NCBI GenBank assembly: GCA_040235415.1
Contig: JBECKR010000289.1
Coordinates: 1 to 10,215 of the forward strand
Origin: JBECKR01 sp040235415
GTDB taxonomy: Bacteria > Acidobacteriota > Polarisedimenticolia > Polarisedimenticolales > Polarisedimenticolaceae
Length of the DNA stretch: 10,215 nt
Direction of reading: 5' to 3'
Part shown: piece by piece, positions 1 through 6,063 of the stretch
Position numbering within the stretch: the stretch's first letter is position 1
Layout of the letters: each line of letters begins with the position of its first letter
Notes under the pieces: generated by a model
The model's input: only the letters and a program-made list of their open reading frames with translations
Databases searched by the model: none
Told to the model about the DNA's origin: nothing
Position numbers and translations under genes: made by a program

Positions 1-594
1 CGGATCGTCGCCGGGCTGGACCCGGAGCGCGGGCTCCGGCGGCGCCGGTTCGGCGATCGGCGCGCGAGGACGCGCCTGCTCGGGGTACCGCAGCGATGCG
101 GGCATGCCGGCGGGAGGCTCGGGAAGCTCCGGCTCGGGCGGCGCCCCGTCGCGCATCAGGCTGGCCGCGTCCAGCACGACCGTGTCGTCCGGATCCGGAT
201 CCTCGGCCGGCACCGGCACGCGGGGAGCCCGGGGCTCGTCGGCGACGACGTGATACGTCAGCACCGGGCGCCGCCCTGCCGGCGTCGCGTCCAGCGCGGT
301 GCGGGCGACCTGCGTGGCGAGTCCGGGCTCGTCCATGCCGAAGGTCATGCGGGCGCCTCCGGAGCGGCCGTCGGGTTCGCCCGGACGGCGACCGGGCCCC
401 GCCCAGGCCGCGCCGCGGTGGGCGAGCGGCGGCTCGGGGGTCCGTCCTCGACGGGCGTCGAGGACGCGGTACGGAACGCGGTTCGGCTCGGGGGTGAAGA
501 CCCGGGCACACTGCGAGCAGCGGCAGCGCTCGACCTCCTCCAACCCCGTGGGGCGGCGGTAACGCGTGCGGCAGTCCGGACAGGTGACGATCAC
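1..594 (-). CDS. MJ0042-type zinc-ribbon protein with Pro/Asp/Glu-rich linker (3' end outside window)
   Basis: Reading the minus strand from GTG at 594-592 gives 198 codons with no stop up to the left edge, so the C-terminus is missing. The protein opens with TCPDCRTRYR and then RCRCSQCARVFTPEP. This puts Cys5/Cys8 and Cys26/Cys29 in two CxxC knuckles, with an extra Cys24. It matches the N-terminal 'finger-like' zinc ribbon (MJ0042 family) that often heads longer proteins in Gram-negative bacteria. From about residue 40 the chain turns low-complexity, rich in Pro, Ala, Arg, Asp and Glu (for example DPDPDDTVVLD near residue 134). That looks like a disordered linker to an unseen C-terminal domain. 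On the minus strand AAGGGGG ends 5 nt before GTG and serves as a ribosome binding site. The function is unknown; regulatory or envelope-associated roles are only guesses. The zinc-ribbon call is firm and the reading frame is well supported. Confidence 0.8.
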   Translation of the reverse strand, partial: MIVTCPDCRTRYRRPTGLEEVERCRCSQCARVFTPEPNRVPYRVLDARRGRTPEPPLAHRGAAWAGPGRRPGEPDGRSGGARMTFGMDEPGLATQVARTALDATPAGRRPVLTYHVVADEPRAPRVPVPAEDPDPDDTVVLDAASLMRDGAPPEPELPEPPAGMPASLRYPEQARPRAPIAEPAPPEPALRVQPGDDP

Positions 595-638
595 CGGGAC
601 CCCCTTGCATACCCAAGATAAGGGTCTCTGGAAATGGC

Positions 639-675
639 TTTCTGCGTCACTGGCAAGGCAGAAACGTAATTCTGC
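639..675. repeat. Three alternating TTCTGC / GCAGAA elements (possible operator)
   Basis: TTTCTGC (639-645), GCAGAAA (658-664) and TTCTGC (670-675) lie within 37 bp. The middle copy forms an inverted repeat with each outer one: 7-bp arms with a 12-nt gap on the left, and 6-bp arms with a 6-nt gap on the right. The right-hand palindrome covers the -10 of the candidate minus-strand promoter, and the left copy lies just past its predicted start site. That is the usual layout of a repressor operator. ACTGG also follows each TTCTGC (649-653, 681-685), so the unit is an imperfect direct repeat of about 30-32 bp. No known regulator is assigned. Confidence 0.45.
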
Positions 676-691
676 ACATTACTGGAGTCAA
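663..691 (-). promoter_or_regulatory. Candidate sigma70-type promoter for the zinc-ribbon gene
   Basis: On the minus strand TTGACT (691-686) matches five of six -35 consensus bases. After a 17-nt spacer comes TACGTT (668-663), which keeps the three most conserved -10 positions (first T, A, last T). Transcription would start near 655, giving a leader of about 60 nt before the GTG at 594. The -10 is only 3/6 overall, so this is a candidate judged by eye. Its support comes from the spacing, the position and the local drop in G+C. Confidence 0.4.
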
Positions 692-766
692 GAACGCCCC
701 GGATGCGTGGACCTTCGGGCGCCGGGTATGCCACGATAGTCGACCTTCCCGAACGCCGACCCGTCC

Positions 767-771
767 GGAGG
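767..771 (+). promoter_or_regulatory. Ribosome binding site of the SDR-like gene
   Basis: GGAGG lies 5 nt before ATG 777. It decides between this ATG and the overlapping out-of-frame ATG at 772, which is too close to the Shine-Dalgarno sequence. Confidence 0.75.
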
Positions 772-776
772 ATGCG

Positions 777-2471
777 ATGCAGATCAAGAACAAATCGGTC
801 CTGGTCCTTGGGGGCGCCGGGCTCGTCGGCCGCGCCGTCTGCAGGGAGTTCCTGTCCCGCGACCCGTCCCGGCTGATCGTGAGCTCGCTCCGCGCGGTGG
901 AGATCGAGGAGACCCTGGCGGACCTCGCCCGCGAGTTCCCCGGCCGCGCCGCGCGGCTGTCCGGAGTCCACGGCAACCTGTTCGTGCGGGAGGAGCTCAA
1001 GGACGCGAGCCGCGGCGATCTCATGGGCGACGCGGGCCACAGGCGCGCGATCCTCGAGGACACGCTGCTGCCGCTCACGGACGACGTCCTGGCCCGTTCG
1101 TTCGTGCACCGCGTCCTTACCGAGCAGCGGCCGGACATCGTCGTGGACTGCGTCAACACCGCGACCGCGCTCGCCTACCAGGACCTGTACCGCTCGGCCG
1201 CCGACATCCTCGACCATCTCGACGCCGAGCACGGGGTCGAAACCTTCCGGGCCGCGCTCGAGCGCCACCTGTGCACGCTGTACACGCCGCAACTGATCCG
1301 GCACGTCCAGATCCTGTACAAGGCGCTGTGCGCGGCCGGCACCGGGGCCTACATCAAGATCGGCACCTCCGGCACCGGCGGCATGGGGATGAACATCCCC
1401 TACACCCACAGCGAGGAGCGCCCATCGCGCATGCTGTTGAGCAAGTCCGCGATGGCCGGCGCGCACACGATGCTGCTGTTCCTGATGGCGCGCACCCCGG
1501 GCGGGCCGATCGTCAAAGAGATCAAGCCGACCGCGGCGATCGCTTGGAAGAGGATCGGCTTCGGCCCGGTCACCCGCGGCGGTCAGCCGATCGTGCTTCA
1601 CGACTGCCCTCCGGCGGACGCGGTCGACCTCGAGACGAGTCCCGACCTCGGCGCGTCGCGGCCGTACCGGGGAGACGGCGGCGAAGTGCTGCGGTCGGTC
1701 TACATCGACACCGGCGAGAACGGCATGTTCAGCCGCTCCGAGTTCGAGGTACTGACGTCGCTCGGGCAGATGGAGTTCGTGACGCCCGAGGAGATCGCAC
1801 GGATCGTCCGATTCGAGGTCGAGGGGGTCAACACCGGTCACGACGTCGTCAACGCCCTCGACAACGCGTGCATGGGTCCGACGTACCGCGCGGGACTGCT
1901 GCGGCAGCGGGCGCTCGAGCGTCTCGCCGCGCTCGAGCGCGAGCACGGCGTGGCGTCGGTCGCGTTCGAGATGCTCGGCCCCCCTCGGCTGTCGAAGCTG
2001 TTGTTCGAGGCCGAGATCCTTCGCCGCACGCGGCGCACCGCGGAGCATGTCCTCGCGGACGGCCCCGGGGCGCTGTCCGAGGCCGCTCTCGACCTCGTCA
2101 CCCGCGAGGCGGGCTTCCGGTCCGAGATGATCTCGATCGGCGTCCCGATCCTGCTCCCGGACGGCCGCAGGCTGCTGCGAGGGCCGCAGGTCGTGATCCC
2201 GACGCCGTGGGACGACGCCGCCGTCACACCGGAGGCCGTCGACCGCTGGGCGGAGGACGGTTGGGTCGACCTCCGGCCGGAGAACTTCCGGCGCTGGCAG
2301 GCTCGATTCCGAAAGATCGAGGAAGACAAGGCCGCGCTTCCCCCCGACGCCTGGTCGTCCCGCGACGACCGGCCGGCGTCCTACTGGGACGAGGGGCCGG
2401 AGATCAACATCGGGCGGACCGTCGGGTGGCTGTTCATCTCCGAGGAGCAGGGGCTTCGCATGAAGGCCTGA
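777..2471 (+). CDS. Uncharacterised SDR-like NAD(P)-binding protein, 564 aa
   Basis: A Rossmann nucleotide-binding fold opens the protein: a beta strand VLVLGGAGLVGRAV at about residues 8-21, with the GGxGxxG loop at 12-18. Further SDR-like elements follow: a hydrophobic strand and loop DIVVDCVNTAT at about 120-130, and KIGTSGTGGMG at about 194-204, which resembles the catalytic-Ser strand. Where the YxxxK pair is expected the sequence is MLLSK, so Lys223 is present but the usual Tyr is Met219. The nearest Tyr is in NIPYTH, about 12 residues upstream. At 564 residues it is far longer than the usual 250-350 of SDR enzymes. About 300 C-terminal residues have no domain I recognise; they include a Trp-rich end (DRWAEDGW, ASYWDEG, GRTVGWLF). 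No signal peptide or membrane segment is visible. It lies upstream of the translation operon but is separated from it by 124 bp and a separate promoter. It could be an epimerase, dehydratase or reductase; the substrate is unknown. Confidence 0.85.
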   Translation: MQIKNKSVLVLGGAGLVGRAVCREFLSRDPSRLIVSSLRAVEIEETLADLAREFPGRAARLSGVHGNLFVREELKDASRGDLMGDAGHRRAILEDTLLPLTDDVLARSFVHRVLTEQRPDIVVDCVNTATALAYQDLYRSAADILDHLDAEHGVETFRAALERHLCTLYTPQLIRHVQILYKALCAAGTGAYIKIGTSGTGGMGMNIPYTHSEERPSRMLLSKSAMAGAHTMLLFLMARTPGGPIVKEIKPTAAIAWKRIGFGPVTRGGQPIVLHDCPPADAVDLETSPDLGASRPYRGDGGEVLRSVYIDTGENGMFSRSEFEVLTSLGQMEFVTPEEIARIVRFEVEGVNTGHDVVNALDNACMGPTYRAGLLRQRALERLAALEREHGVASVAFEMLGPPRLSKLLFEAEILRRTRRTAEHVLADGPGALSEAALDLVTREAGFRSEMISIGVPILLPDGRRLLRGPQVVIPTPWDDAAVTPEAVDRWAEDGWVDLRPENFRRWQARFRKIEEDKAALPPDAWSSRDDRPASYWDEGPEINIGRTVGWLFISEEQGLRMKA

Positions 2472-2511
2472 TTCCGCGCGCAAGTCCAGGACGGAGCGGC
2501 CTTTCCGGCGA

Positions 2512-2541
2512 TTGAGACCCGCTTCCGCGCTGTGATATAGT
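2512..2541 (+). promoter_or_regulatory. Sigma70-type promoter of the EF-G-like operon
   Basis: TTGAGA (2512-2517, 5/6) is followed by an 18-nt spacer and TATAGT (2536-2541, 5/6). TG one base before the -10 (2533-2534) makes it an extended -10. The start site should fall near 2548, giving a leader of about 48 nt. The bases after the -10 are CGCGCG, a G+C-rich discriminator of the kind seen at promoters under stringent (ppGpp) control. That last link is inference. Confidence 0.7.
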
Positions 2542-2581
2542 CGCGCGTCTCGGTCGAGGCGCGATCTCCGCACCACAATCT

Positions 2582-2588
2582 GGAGGAG
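2582..2588 (+). promoter_or_regulatory. Strong ribosome binding site of the EF-G-like gene
   Basis: GGAGGAG lies 7 nt before ATG 2596. It is a near-ideal Shine-Dalgarno sequence and fixes the start of the first gene of the operon. Confidence 0.8.
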
Positions 2589-2595
2589 ACCTTCG

Positions 2596-4698
2596 ATGAA
2601 GGTTTACGACACTCCCGACCTACGCAACGTGCTGCTCGTGGGGCACGGCGGCGCCGGCAAGACCACGCTCGCCTCCGCCGTGCTGTTCGCGGCCGGCGCG
2701 GTCAACCGCATGGGCAAGGTCGACGACGGCTCCGCCGTCACCGATTTCGACGACGAGGAGATCGAGCGCAAGATCTCGCTGCAGGCCGCGCTCGCGCACG
2801 CCGAGTGGAAGGGAAAGAAGATCAACGTCATCGACGCGCCGGGGTACGCCGCGTTCCTCGCGGACACCAAGGTCGCCATGGCGGTCGCGGACACCGCGCT
2901 CGTGCTGCTCGACGCGGTCGCGGGCGTCCAGATCGTGACCGAGCGCGTGTTCGGGTACACCGAGCAATACCGCGTGCCGGTGGCGTTCGTGCTCAACAAG
3001 ATCGACCGCGAGAACGCATCGTTCGACCGCACGCTCGCCGCGCTGCAGGAACGCTTCGGCCGTACGGCCGTGCCGATCCAGCTCCCCATCGGGCAGGAGC
3101 ACGGCTTCGAGGGCGTGGTCGACCTCGTCGCGATGAAGGCGTGGCGCTCCGCGACGGACGACAGCGGCAAGACCGCGCCGGAGGAAGTCCCCGCCGATCT
3201 CGCGGAGCGCGCCTCCGAGGCCAGATCCGCGCTCGTCGAGATGGTCGCCGAGACCAACGACGGGCTCATGGAGACCTTCTTCGAGGCCGGCGACCTCACC
3301 GAGGCGCAGCTCGTCGAGGGACTGCGCGCCGCGGTCGCGCAGCGCCGGCTCTTCCCGGTCGCGTGCGCCTCCGCCCTCCACCTCCGTGGTATCCAGCCGC
3401 TGCTCGACGTCCTCGCGGACCTCCTCCCCTCCCCCGCCGACCGCGGCGAGGCGGCAGGCAAGAACCCCAAGGACGGCGCGGAGGTCACTCGGCGGGTGGC
3501 ACCGGGCGAGCCGGCGTCGCTGTTCGTCTTCAAGACCATCGCCGATCCGTTCGCCGGCAAGCTCTCGCTGTTCCGGGTCATGAGCGGGACGCTGCGCTCC
3601 GACAGCACCGTGGCGAACTTCTCGCGCGACGGCCAGGTCGAGCGGCTGGGGGGCCTCGCCGTCCTCCAGGGCAAGCAGCAGACGAGCGTGCCGGAGCTCC
3701 GGGCGGGCGATCTCGGCGTCGTCGCGAAGCTCCGCGAGACGCAGACCTCGGACACGCTGTCGGACCCGGCGAACCCGATCGTGTTCGAGCGCGTGACGTT
3801 CCGCGACCCGGCGATCTCCTACGCCGTCGAGCCGAAGTCGAAGGGCGACGAGGAGAAGATCTCGAACGCGATCGCGCGGCTGATGGAGGAGGATCCGGTG
3901 CTGCGCTCGCGCCGCGATCCCCAGACCGGCGAGCTCCTCGTCTCCGGCACCGGGCAGGTGCACGTCGAGGTCGCGCTCTCCCGCATGCGCCGGAAGTTCG
4001 GCGTCGACGCGATCCTGCACCCGCCGAAGGTCCCGTACCTCGAGACGGTCAAGAAGAAGGTCGCGAACGTCGAGGGCAAGCACAAGAAGCAAACCGGCGG
4101 TCGCGGGCAGTTCGGGGTCTGCGTCATCGACCTCGAGCCGCTGCCGCGCGGCTCCGGATTCGAGTTCGTGGACAAGATCTTCGGCGGCGCCATTCCGCAG
4201 AACTACCGTCCGGCGGTGGAGAAGGGGGTCCGCGACGCCGCGGAGCGCGGCTGGCTCGCGGGCTGCCCGGTGATCGACTTCCGCGTGACGCTGACCGACG
4301 GCAAATACCACAACGTCGACTCCTCCGAGATGGCGTTCAAGATCGCCGGCTCGCTCGCTTTCAAGGAGGCGATGGAACAGGCCCGGCCCGTGCTGCTGGA
4401 GCCGATCATGGCGGTCGAGGTCACGGTCCCGGAGGAGAACCTGGGCGACGTCATGGGCGATCTGTCGTCGCGGCGCGGCAAGCCGCAGGGCATGGAGGCG
4501 AGCGGCCACTACCAGATCATCAAAGCGCAGGTGCCGATGGCCGAGATGCTCGACTACTCGTCGACGCTGAAGTCGCTCACTTCCGACCGCGGCTCGTTCA
4601 CGATGGACTTCGACCACTACGAGGAAGTGCCGTCGAACGTCCAGGAGAAGATCGTCGCGGAGTACGCCGCGAAGCGCCAGGCCGAGCAGGCCGGCTGA
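2596..4698 (+). CDS. Elongation factor G-like translational GTPase (EF-G2 / FusA2 type)
   Basis: The 700-residue length and domain order are those of EF-G, the GTPase that drives tRNA-mRNA translocation and, with RRF, ribosome recycling. The G domain has GHGGAGKTT (16-24), RKIS in the switch-I position (58-61), DAPGY (80-84), NKID (134-137) and a CASA loop near 260. Domain II starts at about residue 305. Domain IV keeps TGGRGQFG (500-507) and the tip loop YHNVDSSEMAF with His572. The domain V end reads RRGKPQGME, as in EF-G. Several G motifs differ from housekeeping EF-G: AHIDAGKTT becomes GHGGAGKTT, the switch-I Thr becomes Ser61, and DTPGH becomes DAPGY, so the catalytic His position is Tyr84. 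These changes fit the EF-G2/FusA2 paralogue group better than the main fusA, so I leave the symbol blank. It is the first gene of the operon, 10 bp before asnS. Whether a canonical fusA exists elsewhere cannot be seen. Confidence 0.92.
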   Translation: MKVYDTPDLRNVLLVGHGGAGKTTLASAVLFAAGAVNRMGKVDDGSAVTDFDDEEIERKISLQAALAHAEWKGKKINVIDAPGYAAFLADTKVAMAVADTALVLLDAVAGVQIVTERVFGYTEQYRVPVAFVLNKIDRENASFDRTLAALQERFGRTAVPIQLPIGQEHGFEGVVDLVAMKAWRSATDDSGKTAPEEVPADLAERASEARSALVEMVAETNDGLMETFFEAGDLTEAQLVEGLRAAVAQRRLFPVACASALHLRGIQPLLDVLADLLPSPADRGEAAGKNPKDGAEVTRRVAPGEPASLFVFKTIADPFAGKLSLFRVMSGTLRSDSTVANFSRDGQVERLGGLAVLQGKQQTSVPELRAGDLGVVAKLRETQTSDTLSDPANPIVFERVTFRDPAISYAVEPKSKGDEEKISNAIARLMEEDPVLRSRRDPQTGELLVSGTGQVHVEVALSRMRRKFGVDAILHPPKVPYLETVKKKVANVEGKHKKQTGGRGQFGVCVIDLEPLPRGSGFEFVDKIFGGAIPQNYRPAVEKGVRDAAERGWLAGCPVIDFRVTLTDGKYHNVDSSEMAFKIAGSLAFKEAMEQARPVLLEPIMAVEVTVPEENLGDVMGDLSSRRGKPQGMEASGHYQIIKAQVPMAEMLDYSSTLKSLTSDRGSFTMDFDHYEEVPSNVQEKIVAEYAAKRQAEQAG

Positions 4699-4708
4699 CG
4701 GGAGGCGC

Positions 4709-6037
4709 GTGCCCAGGGACTTCGTGTACGTCTCCGAGCTCGGCGAGCACGTCGGCGAGCGCGTCACGCTTCGCGGCTGGCTCTATCAGAAGCGCTCGTC
4801 GGGGAAGATCAAGTTCCTCGTTCTGCGGGACGGATCCGGGCTGCTGCAGTGTGTCGCGTTCGTCAAGGACGTCGCGCCGGAGCTGTTCGATCTCGCCGAC
4901 CGCATCCCGCTCGAGTCGTCGATCCGCGCGACCGGGACCGTGCGGGCCGACCCGCGCTCCCCCGGAGGCCACGAGCTCGGGCTCGAGGAGCTCGAGCTGC
5001 TGCACGCCGCCGCCGAGTATCCGATCCAGCCGAAGGAGCACGGCGTCGACTTCCTGTTCGACCATCGCCACCTCTACCTCCGCTCGCGGACGCCGTGGGC
5101 GGTGCTGCGGATCCGGAGCGAGGTCGTGCGGGCCTGCCGCGACTTCTTCCACGAGCGCGGGTACGTCCTGATCGACTCGCCGGTGCTGACCCCGGCCGCC
5201 TGCGAGGGCACCTCGACCCTGTTCGAGACGGACTACTTCGGAACGAGCGCGTATCTCACGCAGTCGGGTCAGCTGTACCTCGAGCCCGCGTGCATGGCGT
5301 TCGGGCGCGTGTTCTGCCTCGGCCCGACCTTCCGCGCCGAGAAGTCGAAGACCCGCCGCCACCTGACCGAGTTCTGGATGATCGAGCCGGAGGTCGCGTT
5401 CATGGAGCTTCCCGAGCTCCTGGAGCTCGCCGAGCGGTTCGTGTCCGAGATCGTCGCCCGCGTGCTCGACCGCTGCCGCGAGGAGCTCACGGTGCTCGAG
5501 CGCGACACCTCGAAGCTCGAGGCGATCGTCGCGCCGTTCCCGAGACTGACCTACGACGAGGCGGCCGACATCCTCACGCATCCGGACAGCCGTGCCCGGA
5601 TGCGGGAGGCGGGTGCCCCCCCGTTCGAGCGCGGCCGGGACTTCGGGGGCTTCGACGAGACCCTCCTCACGGAGCGGTTCGACCGGCCGGTCATGGTCAC
5701 GCACTGGCCGGCGGAGATCAAGGCGTTCTACATGCAGCCCGACGCCGACGACTCGAGCAAGGCGCTGTGCGTCGACGTCCTGGCGCCCGAGGGATACGGC
5801 GAGATCATCGGGGGCTCGCAGCGCATCCACGACCACGACCTCCTGCTGCGGCGCATCCGCGAGCACGACCTTCCGGTCGAAGCGTTCCAGTGGTACCTCG
5901 ACATCCGGAAGTACGGCACCGTGCCGCACTCCGGGTTCGGGATGGGGATCGAGCGTTGCGTCACCTGGATATGCGGGATCCCGCATCTTCGCGAGGCGAT
6001 CCCCTACCCGCGTCAGATCCACCGCGTCTATCCGTAG
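4709..6037 (+). CDS. asnS: Asparaginyl-tRNA synthetase (class IIb)
   Basis: This cytosolic enzyme charges tRNA-Asn with asparagine using ATP. The 442-residue protein has an N-terminal OB-fold anticodon-binding domain (about 1-115, with VTLRGWLYQKRSSGKIKFLVLRDG). A class II catalytic core follows. Motif 2 is FRAEKSKTRRHLTEFWMIEPE from about residue 208, and motif 3 is GFGMGIER (409-416). FGTSAYLTQSGQLYLE, KAFYM and EGYGEIIGGSQR are typical of AsnRS and separate it from AspRS, which is also longer in most bacteria. The start is GTG at 4709, with GGGAGG only 3 nt upstream. That is tight but leads straight into the conserved N-terminus, and no better start is visible. It sits 10 bp after the EF-G-like gene and 26 bp before rimO. 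Its presence implies direct asparaginylation, though a GatCAB route could coexist. Confidence 0.95.
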   Translation: MPRDFVYVSELGEHVGERVTLRGWLYQKRSSGKIKFLVLRDGSGLLQCVAFVKDVAPELFDLADRIPLESSIRATGTVRADPRSPGGHELGLEELELLHAAAEYPIQPKEHGVDFLFDHRHLYLRSRTPWAVLRIRSEVVRACRDFFHERGYVLIDSPVLTPAACEGTSTLFETDYFGTSAYLTQSGQLYLEPACMAFGRVFCLGPTFRAEKSKTRRHLTEFWMIEPEVAFMELPELLELAERFVSEIVARVLDRCREELTVLERDTSKLEAIVAPFPRLTYDEAADILTHPDSRARMREAGAPPFERGRDFGGFDETLLTERFDRPVMVTHWPAEIKAFYMQPDADDSSKALCVDVLAPEGYGEIIGGSQRIHDHDLLLRRIREHDLPVEAFQWYLDIRKYGTVPHSGFGMGIERCVTWICGIPHLREAIPYPRQIHRVYP

Positions 6038-6063
6038 TGCGGGAGCCGCAGCGGGGTCGGAGC

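Larger units (their letters stand above)
595..776. promoter_or_regulatory. Divergent intergenic regulatory region
   Basis: These 182 bp separate the GTG start of the minus-strand zinc-ribbon gene from the ATG start of the plus-strand SDR-like gene, so transcription must diverge from here. By my count 601-700 is 51% G+C, well below the surrounding coding DNA. The region contains repeated TTCTGC/GCAGAA elements, a CTTG/CAAG inverted repeat (604-607 and 614-617) in the leader of the minus-strand gene, and one plausible minus-strand promoter. I see no small gene or structured RNA in it. No plus-strand promoter stands out; the best -10-like hexamer is GATAGT at 735-740, without a good -35. Confidence 0.6.
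2472..2595. other. Intergenic leader ahead of the translation operon
   Basis: These 124 bp hold the operon promoter (2512-2541), a GC-rich stretch just after the -10, and a leader of about 48 nt. The leader has a short CTCG/CGAG hairpin (2549-2558) and a strong Shine-Dalgarno. I see no convincing intrinsic terminator for the preceding gene: there is no GC-rich stem followed by a T run. Confidence 0.5.

Noticed and set aside
602..624. CCCTT...AAGGG and CTTG...CAAG inverted repeats as a terminator
   Set aside because: Short arms, no T run, and it lies in the 5' leader of a divergently transcribed gene, where a terminator is not expected.
712..740. Possible plus-strand promoter for the SDR-like gene, -10-like GATAGT at 735-740
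   Set aside because: The -10 matches only 4/6 and no good -35 sits at 16-18 nt (CCTTCG at best). TGGACC at 708-713 is 21 nt away. Not enough to call.
2472..2511. Intrinsic terminator after the SDR-like gene
   Set aside because: No stable GC-rich stem followed by a T tract; termination there may be Rho-dependent or lie elsewhere.
591..2576. A 661-codon open frame on the minus strand opposite the SDR-like gene
   Set aside because: Its product is Arg/Asp/Glu-rich with no recognisable motif, and it mirrors the codon pattern of the real gene. Long antisense frames are expected at 70% G+C.
2620..4767. A 715-codon minus-strand open frame opposite the EF-G-like gene
   Set aside because: The translation is dominated by Arg, Leu, Asp and Glu repeats typical of antisense reading. 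The EF-G frame on the other strand is unambiguous.
2805..5171. A 788-codon plus-strand frame spanning the EF-G-like gene and the start of asnS
   Set aside because: Arg/Gly/Ala-rich out-of-frame shadow with no domain; it crosses two well-supported genes.
4849..6063. Upstream in-frame extension of rimO through asnS, suggesting an AsnRS-RimO fusion
   Set aside because: This part is the out-of-frame shadow of asnS and is Arg-rich with no motif. asnS has its own intact frame and stop, so the extension is only absence of stops.
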